A stretch of DNA of 64,000 nt from Streptomyces sp. NBC_01775 (GTDB taxonomy: Bacteria; Actinomycetota; Actinomycetes; Streptomycetales; Streptomycetaceae). Shown in pieces: positions 29,084 to 38,880 of this stretch. Below the pieces are notes generated by a model, which was given only the letters and a program-made list of their open reading frames with translations, was not told where the DNA came from and searched no databases. The position numbers and the translations under genes are program-made. Position 1 is the first letter of the stretch, and each line of letters starts with the position of its first letter. The stretch is from NCBI RefSeq assembly GCF_035917675.1, contig NZ_CP109104.1, positions 2,728,001 through 2,792,000 on the forward strand. Reading direction: 5' to 3'.

Positions 29084-30292
29084 TCATCCGCCCTGGCCGT
29101 GGCGCCGCTCGTACTCCCTGACCTGCTCAATGTCGATCATGCTCGTGTCGAAAAGGCTGGTCTCGTCGAGCTGTCCCTGAGCCTGTGGGGCCTGCTGGTA
29201 GTGCTGGGGCTGCTGCGGCTGCTGCGTGTAGTAGCCGGCCTGCTGCTGACCGTAGCCGTAGGGGTCGCCCTGCTGCTGACCGTAGTAGGCGTCCTGGTAG
29301 GCGGCGTCCTGGTAGGCGTCCTGCGGGGCGTAGGCGTACGGGTCGTGCTGCTGGCCGTAGGCGGGCTGCTGCGCGTAGTACGGGTCGGCGACGGCGGCCG
29401 GCTGGACCTGGGGCTGGGCGGGGATGTGTGCCGGCTGGGGCGGGGGCGGCGGAACCGGCGCCTGGGGAGCCAGCGGCTGCGGGGGCATGTGCGGCTGGTC
29501 ATACCCCTGGGACTGGTCGTAGCCCTGGGACTGGTCATACCCCTGGGCCTGCGCCGGGTCGTCCGTGTGGGCGAGGCCGGCGAGGAAGTCGGCGTCACTG
29601 GTGTGGCCCGCGAAGCCGTCCGCGCCGTCCTGCGCCGCCATGTGCGCCGCCAGCTCGTCGGAAGGCTCGTGACCGCGCAGCTTCAGCCGGCCGCGTCCCA
29701 CGGCCTCCAGTGTCTTGGCGAGCACTGCCGAGACGGAGCCGAGGCGGGCCTCGACGTACTGGTCGGCCCTCAGCTGTAGCTCGCGCGGGTCGGCGGGACG
29801 CTCGGGGGCGTCCTGCGCGTACTGCTCGTTCCACTCCTCGGCGCCCGGTCCGCTGCCCAGCAGCTTCTCCCGGCCACGGTCGACGGAGCCGATGGTCTTG
29901 CTGAGGACGGCCTCGAAGTTGGCGAGCTTGCTGTCGACGTAGTCCTCGGCCTCGGCGCGGGTCTCGGCGGCCTCCCGGTTCGCTTCGGCGAGGATGCGGT
30001 CGGCCTCCTCCTGTGCGCGGCGGGCCACTTCGGTACCGGAGACGAGAGAGCCACGCTCGGCCTGGGCCGAGTCGATGATGCGCTGGGCCTCCTGGTGGGC
30101 CGCGGCCACCACCTGCTCGCGGTCTCCGAGGACCTCGCGTGCCTGGGCGAGCGAGCCGGGGAGGGCCTCGCGCACTTCGTCGAGCATGGCGAGCAGGTCG
30201 GCCCTGTTGACCACACAGGAGGCGGACATGGGCATCGAGCGCGCACCGTCGACGGCCGCCACGATCTCGTCGAGTTTCTGCTGTACGTCCAC
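29084..30292 (-). CDS. DivIVA-like coiled-coil protein with Q/Y/P-rich tail
   Basis: The 402-residue cytoplasmic protein starts VQQKLDEIVAAVDGARSMPM and has a predicted coiled coil over about residues 55-130 (AHQEAQRIIDSAQAERGS, ADRILAEANREAAETRAEA), two copies of a DSKLANFEAVLSKT / EARLGSVSAVLAKT unit, then a disordered region rich in Gln, Tyr and Pro (QGYDQS three times, YGQQQGDPYGYGQQ) and a conserved end (SMIDIEQVREYERRHGQ). I recognise the streptomycete coiled-coil protein found beside coaD. It may act with DivIVA-type polarity or cytoskeletal proteins, but that is inference. It is 58 bp upstream of coaD's stop. Confidence 0.78.
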   Translation of the reverse strand: MDVQQKLDEIVAAVDGARSMPMSASCVVNRADLLAMLDEVREALPGSLAQAREVLGDREQVVAAAHQEAQRIIDSAQAERGSLVSGTEVARRAQEEADRILAEANREAAETRAEAEDYVDSKLANFEAVLSKTIGSVDRGREKLLGSGPGAEEWNEQYAQDAPERPADPRELQLRADQYVEARLGSVSAVLAKTLEAVGRGRLKLRGHEPSDELAAHMAAQDGADGFAGHTSDADFLAGLAHTDDPAQAQGYDQSQGYDQSQGYDQPHMPPQPLAPQAPVPPPPPQPAHIPAQPQVQPAAVADPYYAQQPAYGQQHDPYAYAPQDAYQDAAYQDAYYGQQQGDPYGYGQQQAGYYTQQPQQPQHYQQAPQAQGQLDETSLFDTSMIDIEQVREYERRHGQGG

Positions 30293-30350
30293 GTAGGTGA
30301 CTGTACGGCCAGTGGGCGCAAGGCCGTTACCCGTTGCCCAAGGTGGCAGG

Positions 30351-30830
30351 TCAGGGCTTGGTGAGCCGTTCGGCCAGTGCGGCGAGCACGGGCTGGGGCA
30401 CCAGGTGGGAGACGTCGCCGCCCCAGGTGGCGACCTCCTTGACCAGGCTGGAGGACAGGAAGCTGTAGGTGGGGTTGGTCGGCACGAAGAGGGTCTCCAC
30501 GCCGGAGAGGCCGTTGTTCATCTGGGCCATCTGGAGTTCGTAGTCGAAGTCGCTGACCGCCCGCAGGCCCTTGACGATGGCGGGGATCTCCCGCTCCTTG
30601 CAGAAGTCGACCAGCAGGCCGTGGAAGGCTTCCACGCGCACGTTCCCGAAGCTCTCGGTGACCTCGCGGATCAGGTCCATGCGCTCGTCGACGGTGAAGA
30701 GGCCGCGCTTGGACTTGTTGATCATCACGGCGACATAGACCGTGTCGTACAGCTTGGAAGCGCGGGCGATGATGTCGAGGTGTCCATTGGTGATGGGGTC
30801 GAAGGACCCCGGACAGACTGCGCGACGCAC
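30351..30830 (-). CDS. coaD: Phosphopantetheine adenylyltransferase
   Basis: CoaD joins ATP to 4'-phosphopantetheine in coenzyme A synthesis. The 159-residue length is standard. The nucleotidyltransferase motif is CPGSFDPITNGHLDII (T/HxGH-type, N-terminus) and the second is PTNPTYSFLSSSLVKEVA near residue 120. GTG 30830 has GAGGAAGAG upstream; in-frame codons to 30932 are not part of the family. It follows rsmD by 53 bases, the usual pairing. Confidence 0.97.
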   Translation of the reverse strand: MRRAVCPGSFDPITNGHLDIIARASKLYDTVYVAVMINKSKRGLFTVDERMDLIREVTESFGNVRVEAFHGLLVDFCKEREIPAIVKGLRAVSDFDYELQMAQMNNGLSGVETLFVPTNPTYSFLSSSLVKEVATWGGDVSHLVPQPVLAALAERLTKP

Positions 30831-30883
30831 TGGCTCTTCCTCGCTCTCCGGACGGCGGGCCCGGGGACCGGCCCCGGATGACC

Positions 30884-31483
30884 TCAGCATGACGCGGGCT
30901 CGGTCTCCCGCGCGGCGGCGCGACCGTACCAAAGCGTTCCCTCGCCGTAGCGACGGGACCTGAGCCCCTCGAAACCCTCCGGCCAGCGGAAATCGCCGCC
31001 TCTGGTGCTGCGCTCCACGGTGGCGAGGGCGTCCTCGGCGAGCCAGCCCCGCGCACGGAGTGTGAGCAGGATCTCCCGAAGATCATCGTCGGAAACGGCG
31101 TACGGAGGATCGAGAAAGACCAGGTCATAGGGGTCTTGCGGAGGGTCGCCCGCGGCGGTCTGCGCCGCCTTGCCCGCGCGGACCTCCACCCCGGGCAGGC
31201 CGACCGTGCGGACGTTGTCCTTGATGGTGCGTACGGCACGCGGCTCGGTCTCGACGAGCAGTACGTGCGCCGCCCCCCGCGAGAGGGCCTCCAGGCCGAC
31301 GGCGCCCGAGCCCGCGTACAGGTCCAGCACCCTGGTGGCCCGCCAGGCGGCGGTGCCGCCGAGCTGGGACTCCCAGCTGGAGAAGAGCCCCTCGCGGGCC
31401 CGGTCCGAGGTGGGTCGGGTACCGGTGCCCGGCGGGACGGCCAGGCGCCTGCCGCCGGCGGCTCCGGCGATCACGCGGGTCAT
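30884..31483 (-). CDS. rsmD: 16S rRNA (guanine-966-N2)-methyltransferase RsmD
   Basis: The 199-residue enzyme methylates G966 of 16S rRNA. It starts TRVIAGAAGGRRLAVP, typical of RsmD, and has the SAM motif VLDLYAGSGAVGLEALSRGA near residues 52-71 and the catalytic DPPY in LVFLDPPYAVS. ATG 31483 is chosen on family alignment; an open frame extends to 31696 without family similarity. It is the first gene of rsmD-coaD. Confidence 0.95.
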   Translation of the reverse strand: MTRVIAGAAGGRRLAVPPGTGTRPTSDRAREGLFSSWESQLGGTAAWRATRVLDLYAGSGAVGLEALSRGAAHVLLVETEPRAVRTIKDNVRTVGLPGVEVRAGKAAQTAAGDPPQDPYDLVFLDPPYAVSDDDLREILLTLRARGWLAEDALATVERSTRGGDFRWPEGFEGLRSRRYGEGTLWYGRAAARETEPASC

Positions 31484-31775
31484 GAGTGGGGCCCTTCGGG
31501 ACGAGGCGTGCGGGAGGTGCGTGCGGGCGCGGGGCCGATGTCGGACTTCCGCGTGCGCCCGGGGTGCGGCGCTGCCGATACTCGCTGCGTCCGTCTCGGA
31601 CAGCCACCCCTGGAAAGAGGATCCCACGGCCTCGGCCCGCCCGCTCAACGACCACTGCCGTCTTCTGCGTTCCCTCCACGAAGACCGGACGCTCATGCCG
31701 CCGAACGCCCGGGACGCGACCGCTCGCCTTGGCTCGTCGGATGAAGGACGAGCGAAGAGCGAGCGAAGGACGAGT

Positions 31776-34034
31776 TCAGCCCTTGTCGAGGAATTCCTCC
31801 CGCTCCTCGTCCAGCAGCGCGTCCAGGGCCGTGCGCAGCTCCGGATGCTCCGTCAGTTCGGGGTCGGCGGCGACCAGTGCGCTCGCCTCGTCCCGCGCCT
31901 CGGCGATGACGTCCTCGTCCTCGATGACCGTGAGCATCCGGAGCGAGGAGCGCACTCCGGACTGGGCCTGGCCGAGCACGTCGCCCTCGCGGCGCTGCTC
32001 CAGGTCGATGCGGGACAGCTCGAAGCCGTCCAGCGTCGCGGCCACCGCCTCCAGTCGGGAGCGCGCCGGGCTCGCCTCGGGCATCTCCGTCACCAGCAGG
32101 CACAGGCCGGGCGCCGAGCCGCGGCCGACACGTCCGCGCAGTTGGTGGAGCTGGGATACGCCGAAGCGGTCGGCGTCCATGATGACCATGCCGGTGGCGT
32201 TGGGAACGTTGACGCCGACCTCGATGACCGTCGTCGCCACGAGCACGTCCACCTCGCCCGCGGCGAAGCGGCGCATCACCTCGTCCTTGGCGTCGGGATG
32301 CATCCGGCCGTGCAGCGCCTCGACCTTCAGTCCGCCGAGCGGCCCGGCCGTGAGCTGCTGGGCGATGTCGAGGACCGCCAGCGGCGGACGCTTCTCCTCC
32401 GCGTCGGCCCCGGTGTCCTCGTCCGCCTCCTCCGGGTCACGGGAGGGCTTCTTCTTCGCGCTCTTCGCGGGCTGCTCCTCCTCGTCGCCGATGCGCGGGC
32501 AGACGACGTACGCCTGGTGCCCCGCCTCGGCCTCCTCCCGTACGCGCTCCCAGGTGCGTGCCAGGAAGTGCGGCTTGTCCTTCGCGGGCACCACATGGGT
32601 GGAGATCGGGGACCGGCCGGCCGGGAGCTGGTCGAGCACCGAGGTCTCCAGATCACCGAAGACGGTCATGGCGACGGTCCGGGGGATCGGGGTCGCGGTC
32701 ATCACCAGCAGGTGGGGCGGCTGCTCGCCTTTGGAGCGCAGCGCGTCGCGCTGTTCGACGCCGAAGCGGTGCTGTTCGTCGACGACGACGAGGCCCAGGT
32801 CGTGGAACTTCACCTTGTCCTCGATCAGGGCGTGGGTGCCCACGACGATCCCGGCCTCGCCCGTCACCAGGTCCAGCAGGGCCTGACGGCGCTGGGCGGT
32901 GCTCATCGAGCCGGTGAGCAGCACGACCTTGGTGCCCTGTTCGGCGCCGCCCAGCATCCCGCCCTCGGCGAGCTCGCCCATCATCTCCGTGATGGAGCGG
33001 TGGTGCTGCTGGGCCAGGACCTCGGTGGGCGCGAGCATCGCGGCCTGGCCGCCCGCGTCGACCGTGGCCAGCATGGCGCGCAGCGCCACCAGCGTCTTGC
33101 CGGAGCCGACCTCGCCCTGGAGGAGACGGTGCATGGGGTGTTCGGTGGCCAGGTCGGCGAAGATCTCGCGGCTGACTTCGCGCTGGCCGTCGGTGAGGGT
33201 GAAGGGCAGCCGCTCGTCGAAGGCGTCCAGCATCCCGCCGGGCACGGGGACGCGGGGAACGGCGGGCAGTTCCGTCTCCTTGGCGCGGCGCCGGGCCAGC
33301 GCGACCTGGAGGACGAACGCCTCGTCCCACTTGAGGCGGGCGCGCGCCTGGGCGATGTCGGCCTTGGTGCGCGGCCGGTGGATCTTTTCGAACGCCTCGG
33401 GGAGCGGGATGAGGTCGCGCTCCTCGCGCAGCGCGGCGGGCAGCGGGTCGGCGAGGCCGCGCCATCCGGTGGCCTGGAGCGCGCTCAGGATCATGGCGGC
33501 GGACTGCTCGATGTTCCAGGACGAGAGCTGCTTGCACGCCGGATACAGCGGCAGCAGCTCGTTGGCGAACTTCTCGACCGTGTCCTCGCCGCTCTCCTCG
33601 TCCAGCAGCTTGTAGTCCGGGTGGGACAGCTGGAGCTTGCGGTTGAAGACGCCGACCTTGCCCGCGAACATGCCCCGCCTGCCGGGCAGCAGTTCGCGCT
33701 GGTGGTAGTGCACGGAGCGGCCGAAGAAGACGATCTGGAGGCGTCCGCTGCCGTCGGTCAGGGTGACCTCCAGCCGCTGGCCCTTGCCCCGGTTGAACTT
33801 GTGCACGCGCGCGTCGGCGATCCGCGCGACGACGGTGACGTGTTCGTCCAGTGGCAGCTCGGCCAGCCGCGTCAGCTCACCGCGCTCGGCGTACCTGCGC
33901 GGGTAGTGATGCAGGAGGTCGCCGACCGTGCGCAGGTCGAGGTGCTCGGACATCACCTTGGCGGTGTTGCCGCCGAGCAGCGCCTTCAGCGGCTCCTGGA
34001 GAGGTTCGGTACGCGTGATTTCTGGCGAGGGCAC
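31776..34034 (-). CDS. recG: ATP-dependent DNA helicase RecG
   Basis: RecG remodels stalled replication forks and Holliday junctions. The 752-residue protein has the wedge/OB domain (VTVVARIADARVHKFNRGKG), Walker A GEVGSGKTLVALRA near residue 310, DEQH box VVVDEQHRFGVEQRDAL near 411, TATPIPRT and the C-terminal helicase motif QLRGRVGRG. An insert of about 40 charged residues (KSAKKKPSRDPEEADEDTG) interrupts the second helicase domain; this is lineage-specific. The start is GTG. The 292-bp gap to rsmD holds only short gagcgaa direct repeats. Confidence 0.96.
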   Translation of the reverse strand: MPSPEITRTEPLQEPLKALLGGNTAKVMSEHLDLRTVGDLLHHYPRRYAERGELTRLAELPLDEHVTVVARIADARVHKFNRGKGQRLEVTLTDGSGRLQIVFFGRSVHYHQRELLPGRRGMFAGKVGVFNRKLQLSHPDYKLLDEESGEDTVEKFANELLPLYPACKQLSSWNIEQSAAMILSALQATGWRGLADPLPAALREERDLIPLPEAFEKIHRPRTKADIAQARARLKWDEAFVLQVALARRRAKETELPAVPRVPVPGGMLDAFDERLPFTLTDGQREVSREIFADLATEHPMHRLLQGEVGSGKTLVALRAMLATVDAGGQAAMLAPTEVLAQQHHRSITEMMGELAEGGMLGGAEQGTKVVLLTGSMSTAQRRQALLDLVTGEAGIVVGTHALIEDKVKFHDLGLVVVDEQHRFGVEQRDALRSKGEQPPHLLVMTATPIPRTVAMTVFGDLETSVLDQLPAGRSPISTHVVPAKDKPHFLARTWERVREEAEAGHQAYVVCPRIGDEEEQPAKSAKKKPSRDPEEADEDTGADAEEKRPPLAVLDIAQQLTAGPLGGLKVEALHGRMHPDAKDEVMRRFAAGEVDVLVATTVIEVGVNVPNATGMVIMDADRFGVSQLHQLRGRVGRGSAPGLCLLVTEMPEASPARSRLEAVAATLDGFELSRIDLEQRREGDVLGQAQSGVRSSLRMLTVIEDEDVIAEARDEASALVAADPELTEHPELRTALDALLDEEREEFLDKG

Positions 34035-34100
34035 GGCACCATCCTGCCGGACACGTATGACACCGGTGCCGCGATGGAGCGCCGACCCTCCGGAACTCCC

Positions 34101-34181
34101 GGCATCCGGTGCCCGCGTCCGGCACGCGGCATCCGGTGCCGGCCTTCGGCGGCGGGCATCCGGTGCCCCGGAGCGCGCTGT
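34101..34181. repeat. Three 27-bp direct repeats upstream of recG
   Basis: The 13-base core ggcatccggtgcc begins at 34101, 34128 and 34155, exactly 27 bp apart, in the 198-bp gap between recG and the DhaL kinase gene. The intervening 14 bases differ. The same core and spacing occur inside glnD at 9178-9256. The function is unknown. Confidence 0.85.
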
Positions 34182-34232
34182 CCACCCTGCTGGTCCCAGC
34201 AGCCGCCCTGCTTGTCCTGCTCGGCGTTCGCC

Positions 34233-35984
34233 CTATTCGACGCCGACGAGCAGCGGTGAGGTCTGCTGCTGTCCCTCGTAGACGACCGTGTCGACAGCCA
34301 GATGCGAGCCGCGCACATACGCCTCCAGCCCGGCGGCCAGCCCTCGCGGCGCGTCCTCCCCCAGGACGAGCGTGACCAGTTCCCCGCCGGCGGCGAGCAT
34401 CCGGACGAGCACATCCATGGCGACCTGTCCGACGTCGGCGCCGATCACGGCGACATCGCCCTCCACCAGCCCGAGCACGTCCCCGGCCTGGCAGATGCCC
34501 GCCGTCGTCCACGACTCGCGCGCCGCGACGGTCACTTCGCCGTAGCGGGTGGCTCCGGCGGCCGAGGTCATGGCGACCACGTCCTCGTCGAACCGGCACC
34601 CCGGCGCGTGCACGGCCAGCGCCGCCAGGCCCTGGACGGCGGCCCGGGTGGGGATGACGGTGGCGCGCACGCCCCGGGCGCGCGCGGCGTCCGCCGCGCG
34701 CGCGGCGGCAGCGTGGAACTCGGTGCCGTTGGGCAGCAGGACGGCCTCGGCGGCACCCGTGGCCTGTACGGCGGCGAGCAGCGCGTCGTCCCGGGCGGCG
34801 TCGGCGGCGGGGACCACGGCGGCGCCCGCCTCCCGGCACAGCCCGGCCAGCCCCTCCCCCGGCACCACGGCCACAACGGCCCGCGCGCCCGAGGACTCCG
34901 GCGTCTCCCACGCGGCCTCGCCGCCCTCCTCCGTTCCGTGCTCCGGCAAGGAGGGCAGGTGCGCGATGCGGACCCGGTACGGGCGCCCTGCGGCGAGGCC
35001 CGCCTCCACCGCGGCACCGGCGTCCGCGACGTGGACGTGGACGCTCCACAGCCCGTCGCCGCCGCCGATCACCAGGGAGTCGCCGAGCGCGTCGAGGCGT
35101 TCACGGAGTGCGTCGACGGCCTTGATGTCCTCGGCCTCGATGAGATACATCACTTCGAATTCGGGCGCGGCTTCGGCGGGCGCCGCTTCGTTTGCGGGCG
35201 TCGCTTCGGCGGGCGCCGCTTCGTTTGCGGGCGCCGCCTCACACGCGGGCGCCGAGGCCGTGGGCACGTCGGCCGGGTGTACGGGGGCGGGGACGGCACA
35301 GCTCCTCCCCGCCTCGGTCTGTGCCCGCTGCGGCGTCACGCCCGTGTCCCGGGGGGCTCCCGCGCTCGGGGGCAGCGCGGCGATGAGCGCCGCCAGCAGG
35401 GTCGTCAGGCCGAGCGCGCCCGCGTCCACGACCCCTGCGCGCGAGAGGGAGGGGAGTTGCGCGGGGGTGGCGGCCAGCGCCTCGCGGGCCGCTGACGCCG
35501 GGTCGCCCTCCGCCTCCGCCGCTTCGGCCGCTGCCGCCGCCACCGTGAGCATCGTCCCCTCGACGGGGCGGGCGACGGCGGCGTACGCGGCCTCCGCGCC
35601 CCGGCGCAGCGCACATGGCAGGGCGCGCTCCTGCGCGGACTCCTCCGCCAGGCCCTGTGCCATCCCGCGCAGATACTCGGCGAGGATCGTCCCGGAGTTG
35701 CCCCGCGCCTCCAGCAGTGCCGCACGTGCCATGACGCGCAGCACCCCGGCGCCTCCGTCCCCCGGACCCGCTTCGCCCTCACGCTCCTCGCCGCGCGCCC
35801 CGGCGGTGGCCTCGGCCGCAGCGCGGGCAGCGGCTTCGAAGGTGAGACAGAGGTTCGTGCCGGTGTCGCCGTCCGCGACGGGGAAGACGTTGATCGCGTC
35901 CATCCGGGAGCGCTCCGCGCGGAGCGCCTCCCTGCCCAGGGCGCACCATCTGCGTACCGCGGCGGTGTCGAGCGGTTGCAGCAC
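34233..35984 (-). CDS. DhaL/DAK2-domain kinase, FakA-like
   Basis: The 583-residue protein has an N-terminal DhaL nucleotide-binding domain with MDAINVFPVADGDTGTNL at residues 28-45, followed by ARGNSGTILAEYLRGMAQGL, and a C-terminal FakA-like region with VHVHVADAGAAVEAGL and TRYGEVTVAARESWT near the end. In Firmicutes FakA phosphorylates fatty acids held by a DegV-like FakB; that partner is not in this window. A low-complexity insert (ANEAAPAEA units, about residues 245-275) separates the halves and has a 33-bp DNA repeat. GTG 35984 follows GGAGGAGG. It lies between rpmB and recG as in other actinomycetes. Confidence 0.87.
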   Translation of the reverse strand: MLQPLDTAAVRRWCALGREALRAERSRMDAINVFPVADGDTGTNLCLTFEAAARAAAEATAGARGEEREGEAGPGDGGAGVLRVMARAALLEARGNSGTILAEYLRGMAQGLAEESAQERALPCALRRGAEAAYAAVARPVEGTMLTVAAAAAEAAEAEGDPASAAREALAATPAQLPSLSRAGVVDAGALGLTTLLAALIAALPPSAGAPRDTGVTPQRAQTEAGRSCAVPAPVHPADVPTASAPACEAAPANEAAPAEATPANEAAPAEAAPEFEVMYLIEAEDIKAVDALRERLDALGDSLVIGGGDGLWSVHVHVADAGAAVEAGLAAGRPYRVRIAHLPSLPEHGTEEGGEAAWETPESSGARAVVAVVPGEGLAGLCREAGAAVVPAADAARDDALLAAVQATGAAEAVLLPNGTEFHAAAARAADAARARGVRATVIPTRAAVQGLAALAVHAPGCRFDEDVVAMTSAAGATRYGEVTVAARESWTTAGICQAGDVLGLVEGDVAVIGADVGQVAMDVLVRMLAAGGELVTLVLGEDAPRGLAAGLEAYVRGSHLAVDTVVYEGQQQTSPLLVGVE

Positions 35985-36077
35985 GTGCGTGACCTCCTCC
36001 GAGCCGGCGGCGATGCGGGAAGGCTAGTCCGGAAGGGGAGGGAATCCCAGGTCGGGGGCGGGGTGACGGGGCCTGGT

Positions 36078-36107
36078 TTCGCTGTTCGAGACCGGCCGTT
36101 GTATGCT
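36078..36107 (+). promoter_or_regulatory. Possible rpmB promoter
   Basis: A good -10 box TATGCT (36102-36107) preceded by TTG is found about 135 bases before the rpmB start. The -35 side (ttcgct) is poor, so this may work as an extended -10 promoter. The leader to GTG 36242 would be long. Confidence 0.4.
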
Positions 36108-36241
36108 GCTCCGGTTGCCTGATCCGGATGTCCCTCCCGAGGGTCCGGAGGGTGACGATCCCTCCTGGCAGTGCCGGTCATCTCTTGATCCTGCGTCGCC
36201 GGGATTCACCGTACGTGTATCTGAAGTCTTTGGAGTGACCC

Positions 36242-36427
36242 GTGGCTGCGAACTGCGACGTCTGCGGCAAGGGGCCGGAGTTCGGCAACAACATCTCCCA
36301 CTCGCACCGCCGCACCCGCCGTCGCTGGAACCCGAACATCCAGCGTGTGCGTGCCGTGGTCGGCGGGACGCCGAAGCGCCTCAACGCCTGCACCTCGTGC
36401 ATCAAGGCCGGCAAGGTCTCGCGCTGA
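36242..36427 (+). CDS. rpmB: 50S ribosomal protein L28, zinc-binding form
   Basis: The 61-residue protein starts AANCDVCGKGPEFGNN and ends with CTSCIKAGKV; the two CxxC pairs (C5/C8 and C50/C53) make it the zinc-containing C+ form. The body SHRRTRRRWNPNIQRV is standard. GTG 36242 has GGAG seven bases upstream. It is the only ribosomal gene on the plus strand here and ends at a strong hairpin. Streptomycetes usually carry a second, cysteine-free copy under Zur control elsewhere. Confidence 0.98.
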   Translation: MAANCDVCGKGPEFGNNISHSHRRTRRRWNPNIQRVRAVVGGTPKRLNACTSCIKAGKVSR

Positions 36428-36474
36428 CGTCATTGACGTATCGCAGCGCGGCCACCTCGCCGACCGCCGGACAG

Positions 36475-36507
36475 AAAACCGGCCCGCTCTCCGCGGGCCG
36501 GTTTTTT
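36475..36507. terminator. Rho-independent terminator after rpmB
   Basis: A perfect 13-bp stem (36475-36487 with 36493-36505, loop tctcc) is followed by a short T-run (TTTTTT), the best classical terminator in the window. It also lies in front of the convergent thiD gene. Confidence 0.93.
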
Positions 36508-36564
36508 CATGGTCTCCCTCAGCCATGACCGCTTTCCCATGACCGCCTCAGCCGTGGCCGCACC

Positions 36565-37374
<810 letters not shown>

Positions 37375-37388
37375 GGCCCCGACGGTAC

Positions 37389-38438
37389 TCAGCCTTCCGG
37401 GTCGTCGGAGAAGTGGTCCCAGCCGCTCGCCTTGTCCCAGGTGACGCCGTCGACGGTGACCTGCGGCAGAGCGGAGGGCGCGAGCACCTCGCCGATGACG
37501 CGCCAGCGCGCGGGGAGCTTCTGGTCGGCGGGGAAGGTGGCCACGATCGCGTGGTCCTCTCCCCCGGTGAGCACCCACTGGAGCGGGTCGACACCGACGG
37601 CCTGCCCGATGTCGGACATCTGCGCGGGCACGTCGAGGTCGGCGGAGCGGATGTTGATGCGCACCTTGCTGGCCTCGGCGATGTGGCCGAGGTCGGCCAC
37701 GAGCCCGTCGCTGACGTCGGTCATCGCCGTGGCGCCGAGCCCGGCCGCCGCGGGGCCCGCGTGGTACGGGGGCTCGGGGCGGCGGTGTGCCTCGACGAAG
37801 GCGCGGGGCGAGCGGAAGCCGCGCGAGAGCACCGCGTGCCCGGCGGCCGACCAGCCGAGCCAGCCGGTGACCGCGACCAGGTCCCCGGCGCCCGCGCCGG
37901 CACGGGTGACCGGTTCCTTGTTGCGCAGGTCGCCGAGCGCGGTGATGGAGACGGCGATGCTGTCGCCGCGCACCACGTCGCCGCCGACCACGGCCGCCGC
38001 GGCGACCTGGGCCTCGTCGCGGATGCCGTCCATCAGCTCGCTGGGCCAGTTCGCGGGGAGTTCGGCGGGCACGATGAGGCCGAGCAGCAGCGCGGTGGGC
38101 ACGGCGCCCATGGCGGCGATGTCGGCGAGGTTCTGCGCCGCGGCCTTGCGGCCCACGTCGTACGCCGTTGACCAGTCGCGGCGGAAATGGCGTCCTTCGA
38201 GGAGGATGTCGGTGCTGGCGACCACCCGCCGGTCCGGAGCCGCGACCACGGCCGCGTCGTCCCCGGGGCCCACGCGCACCGCGGGAGTGGTGGTGAGCCG
38301 GGAGGTCAGCTCCCGGATCAGGCCGAACTCCCCCAGCTCCCCCACGGTGCCCTTCCCCCGCCCCTGGGCGTGCCCCTGAGGGACCTCCGCGCCCGAGGAT
38401 GACGGCTCGGACGCGGTGCCGTCCTTCAGATCCCGCAT
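37389..38438 (-). CDS. thiL: Thiamine-monophosphate kinase
   Basis: ThiL makes thiamine pyrophosphate from thiamine monophosphate. Motifs are [37 protein letters not shown] and [17 protein letters not shown], all as in the PurM/ThiL superfamily. From ATG 38438 the protein has 349 residues, including about 30 disordered N-terminal residues ([18 protein letters not shown]). A GTG at 38345 (VGELGEF) preceded by GGGAAGGG gives the usual family length of about 318 and may be the real start. Confidence 0.95.
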   Translation of the reverse strand: MRDLKDGTASEPSSSGAEVPQGHAQGRGKGTVGELGEFGLIRELTSRLTTTPAVRVGPGDDAAVVAAPDRRVVASTDILLEGRHFRRDWSTAYDVGRKAAAQNLADIAAMGAVPTALLLGLIVPAELPANWPSELMDGIRDEAQVAAAAVVGGDVVRGDSIAVSITALGDLRNKEPVTRAGAGAGDLVAVTGWLGWSAAGHAVLSRGFRSPRAFVEAHRRPEPPYHAGPAAAGLGATAMTDVSDGLVADLGHIAEASKVRINIRSADLDVPAQMSDIGQAVGVDPLQWVLTGGEDHAIVATFPADQKLPARWRVIGEVLAPSALPQVTVDGVTWDKASGWDHFSDDPEG

Positions 38439-38627
38439 TGCTCTGCCCCTTCGTTCACTTCGGTCACTTCGCTGTCACGCGCCACTCGCCGTGCACGGTC
38501 CGCCGGCCGTCGCTCCCCGTCTTCCGCCGGGCTCGCCGCTCTGCGGGACTCCCGGCGGACAAGGGGACGCGGTACGGTGGCGTCTCTTCTCGCCCCGCAT
38601 GATCCTCGTAGCCCCCTGGGAGGTTCC

Positions 38628-38861
38628 GTGGTACAGGCGTACGTCTTGATCCAGACGGAGGTCGGCAAGGCTTCGACCGTTGCCGAGATCGTCTCCAAGA
38701 TCCCCGGCGTGATCCAGGCCGAGGATGTAACGGGTCCATACGATGTGATCGTGCGGGCCCAGGCGGACACCATGGACGACCTCGGTCGCATGGTGGTCGC
38801 CAAAGTCCAGCAGGTGGATGGCATCACCCGCACTCTGACCTGCCCCATCGTCCATCTCTAG
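38628..38861 (+). CDS. Stand-alone Lrp/AsnC ligand-binding (RAM) domain protein
   Basis: The 77-residue protein is only the effector-binding domain of Lrp/AsnC regulators (VQAYVLIQTEVGKASTVAEI, YDVIVRAQADTMDDLGRMV, VDGITRTLTCPIV); there is no helix-turn-helix. GTG 38628 has GGGAGG six bases upstream, so the short length is real. Such proteins bind amino acids and may form mixed assemblies with full-length Lrp proteins. It is divergent from thiL and 19 bases before the lipoprotein gene, so probably co-transcribed with it. Confidence 0.88.
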   Translation: MVQAYVLIQTEVGKASTVAEIVSKIPGVIQAEDVTGPYDVIVRAQADTMDDLGRMVVAKVQQVDGITRTLTCPIVHL

Positions 38862-38880
38862 CCCCCCGTATGCTCGCCCG

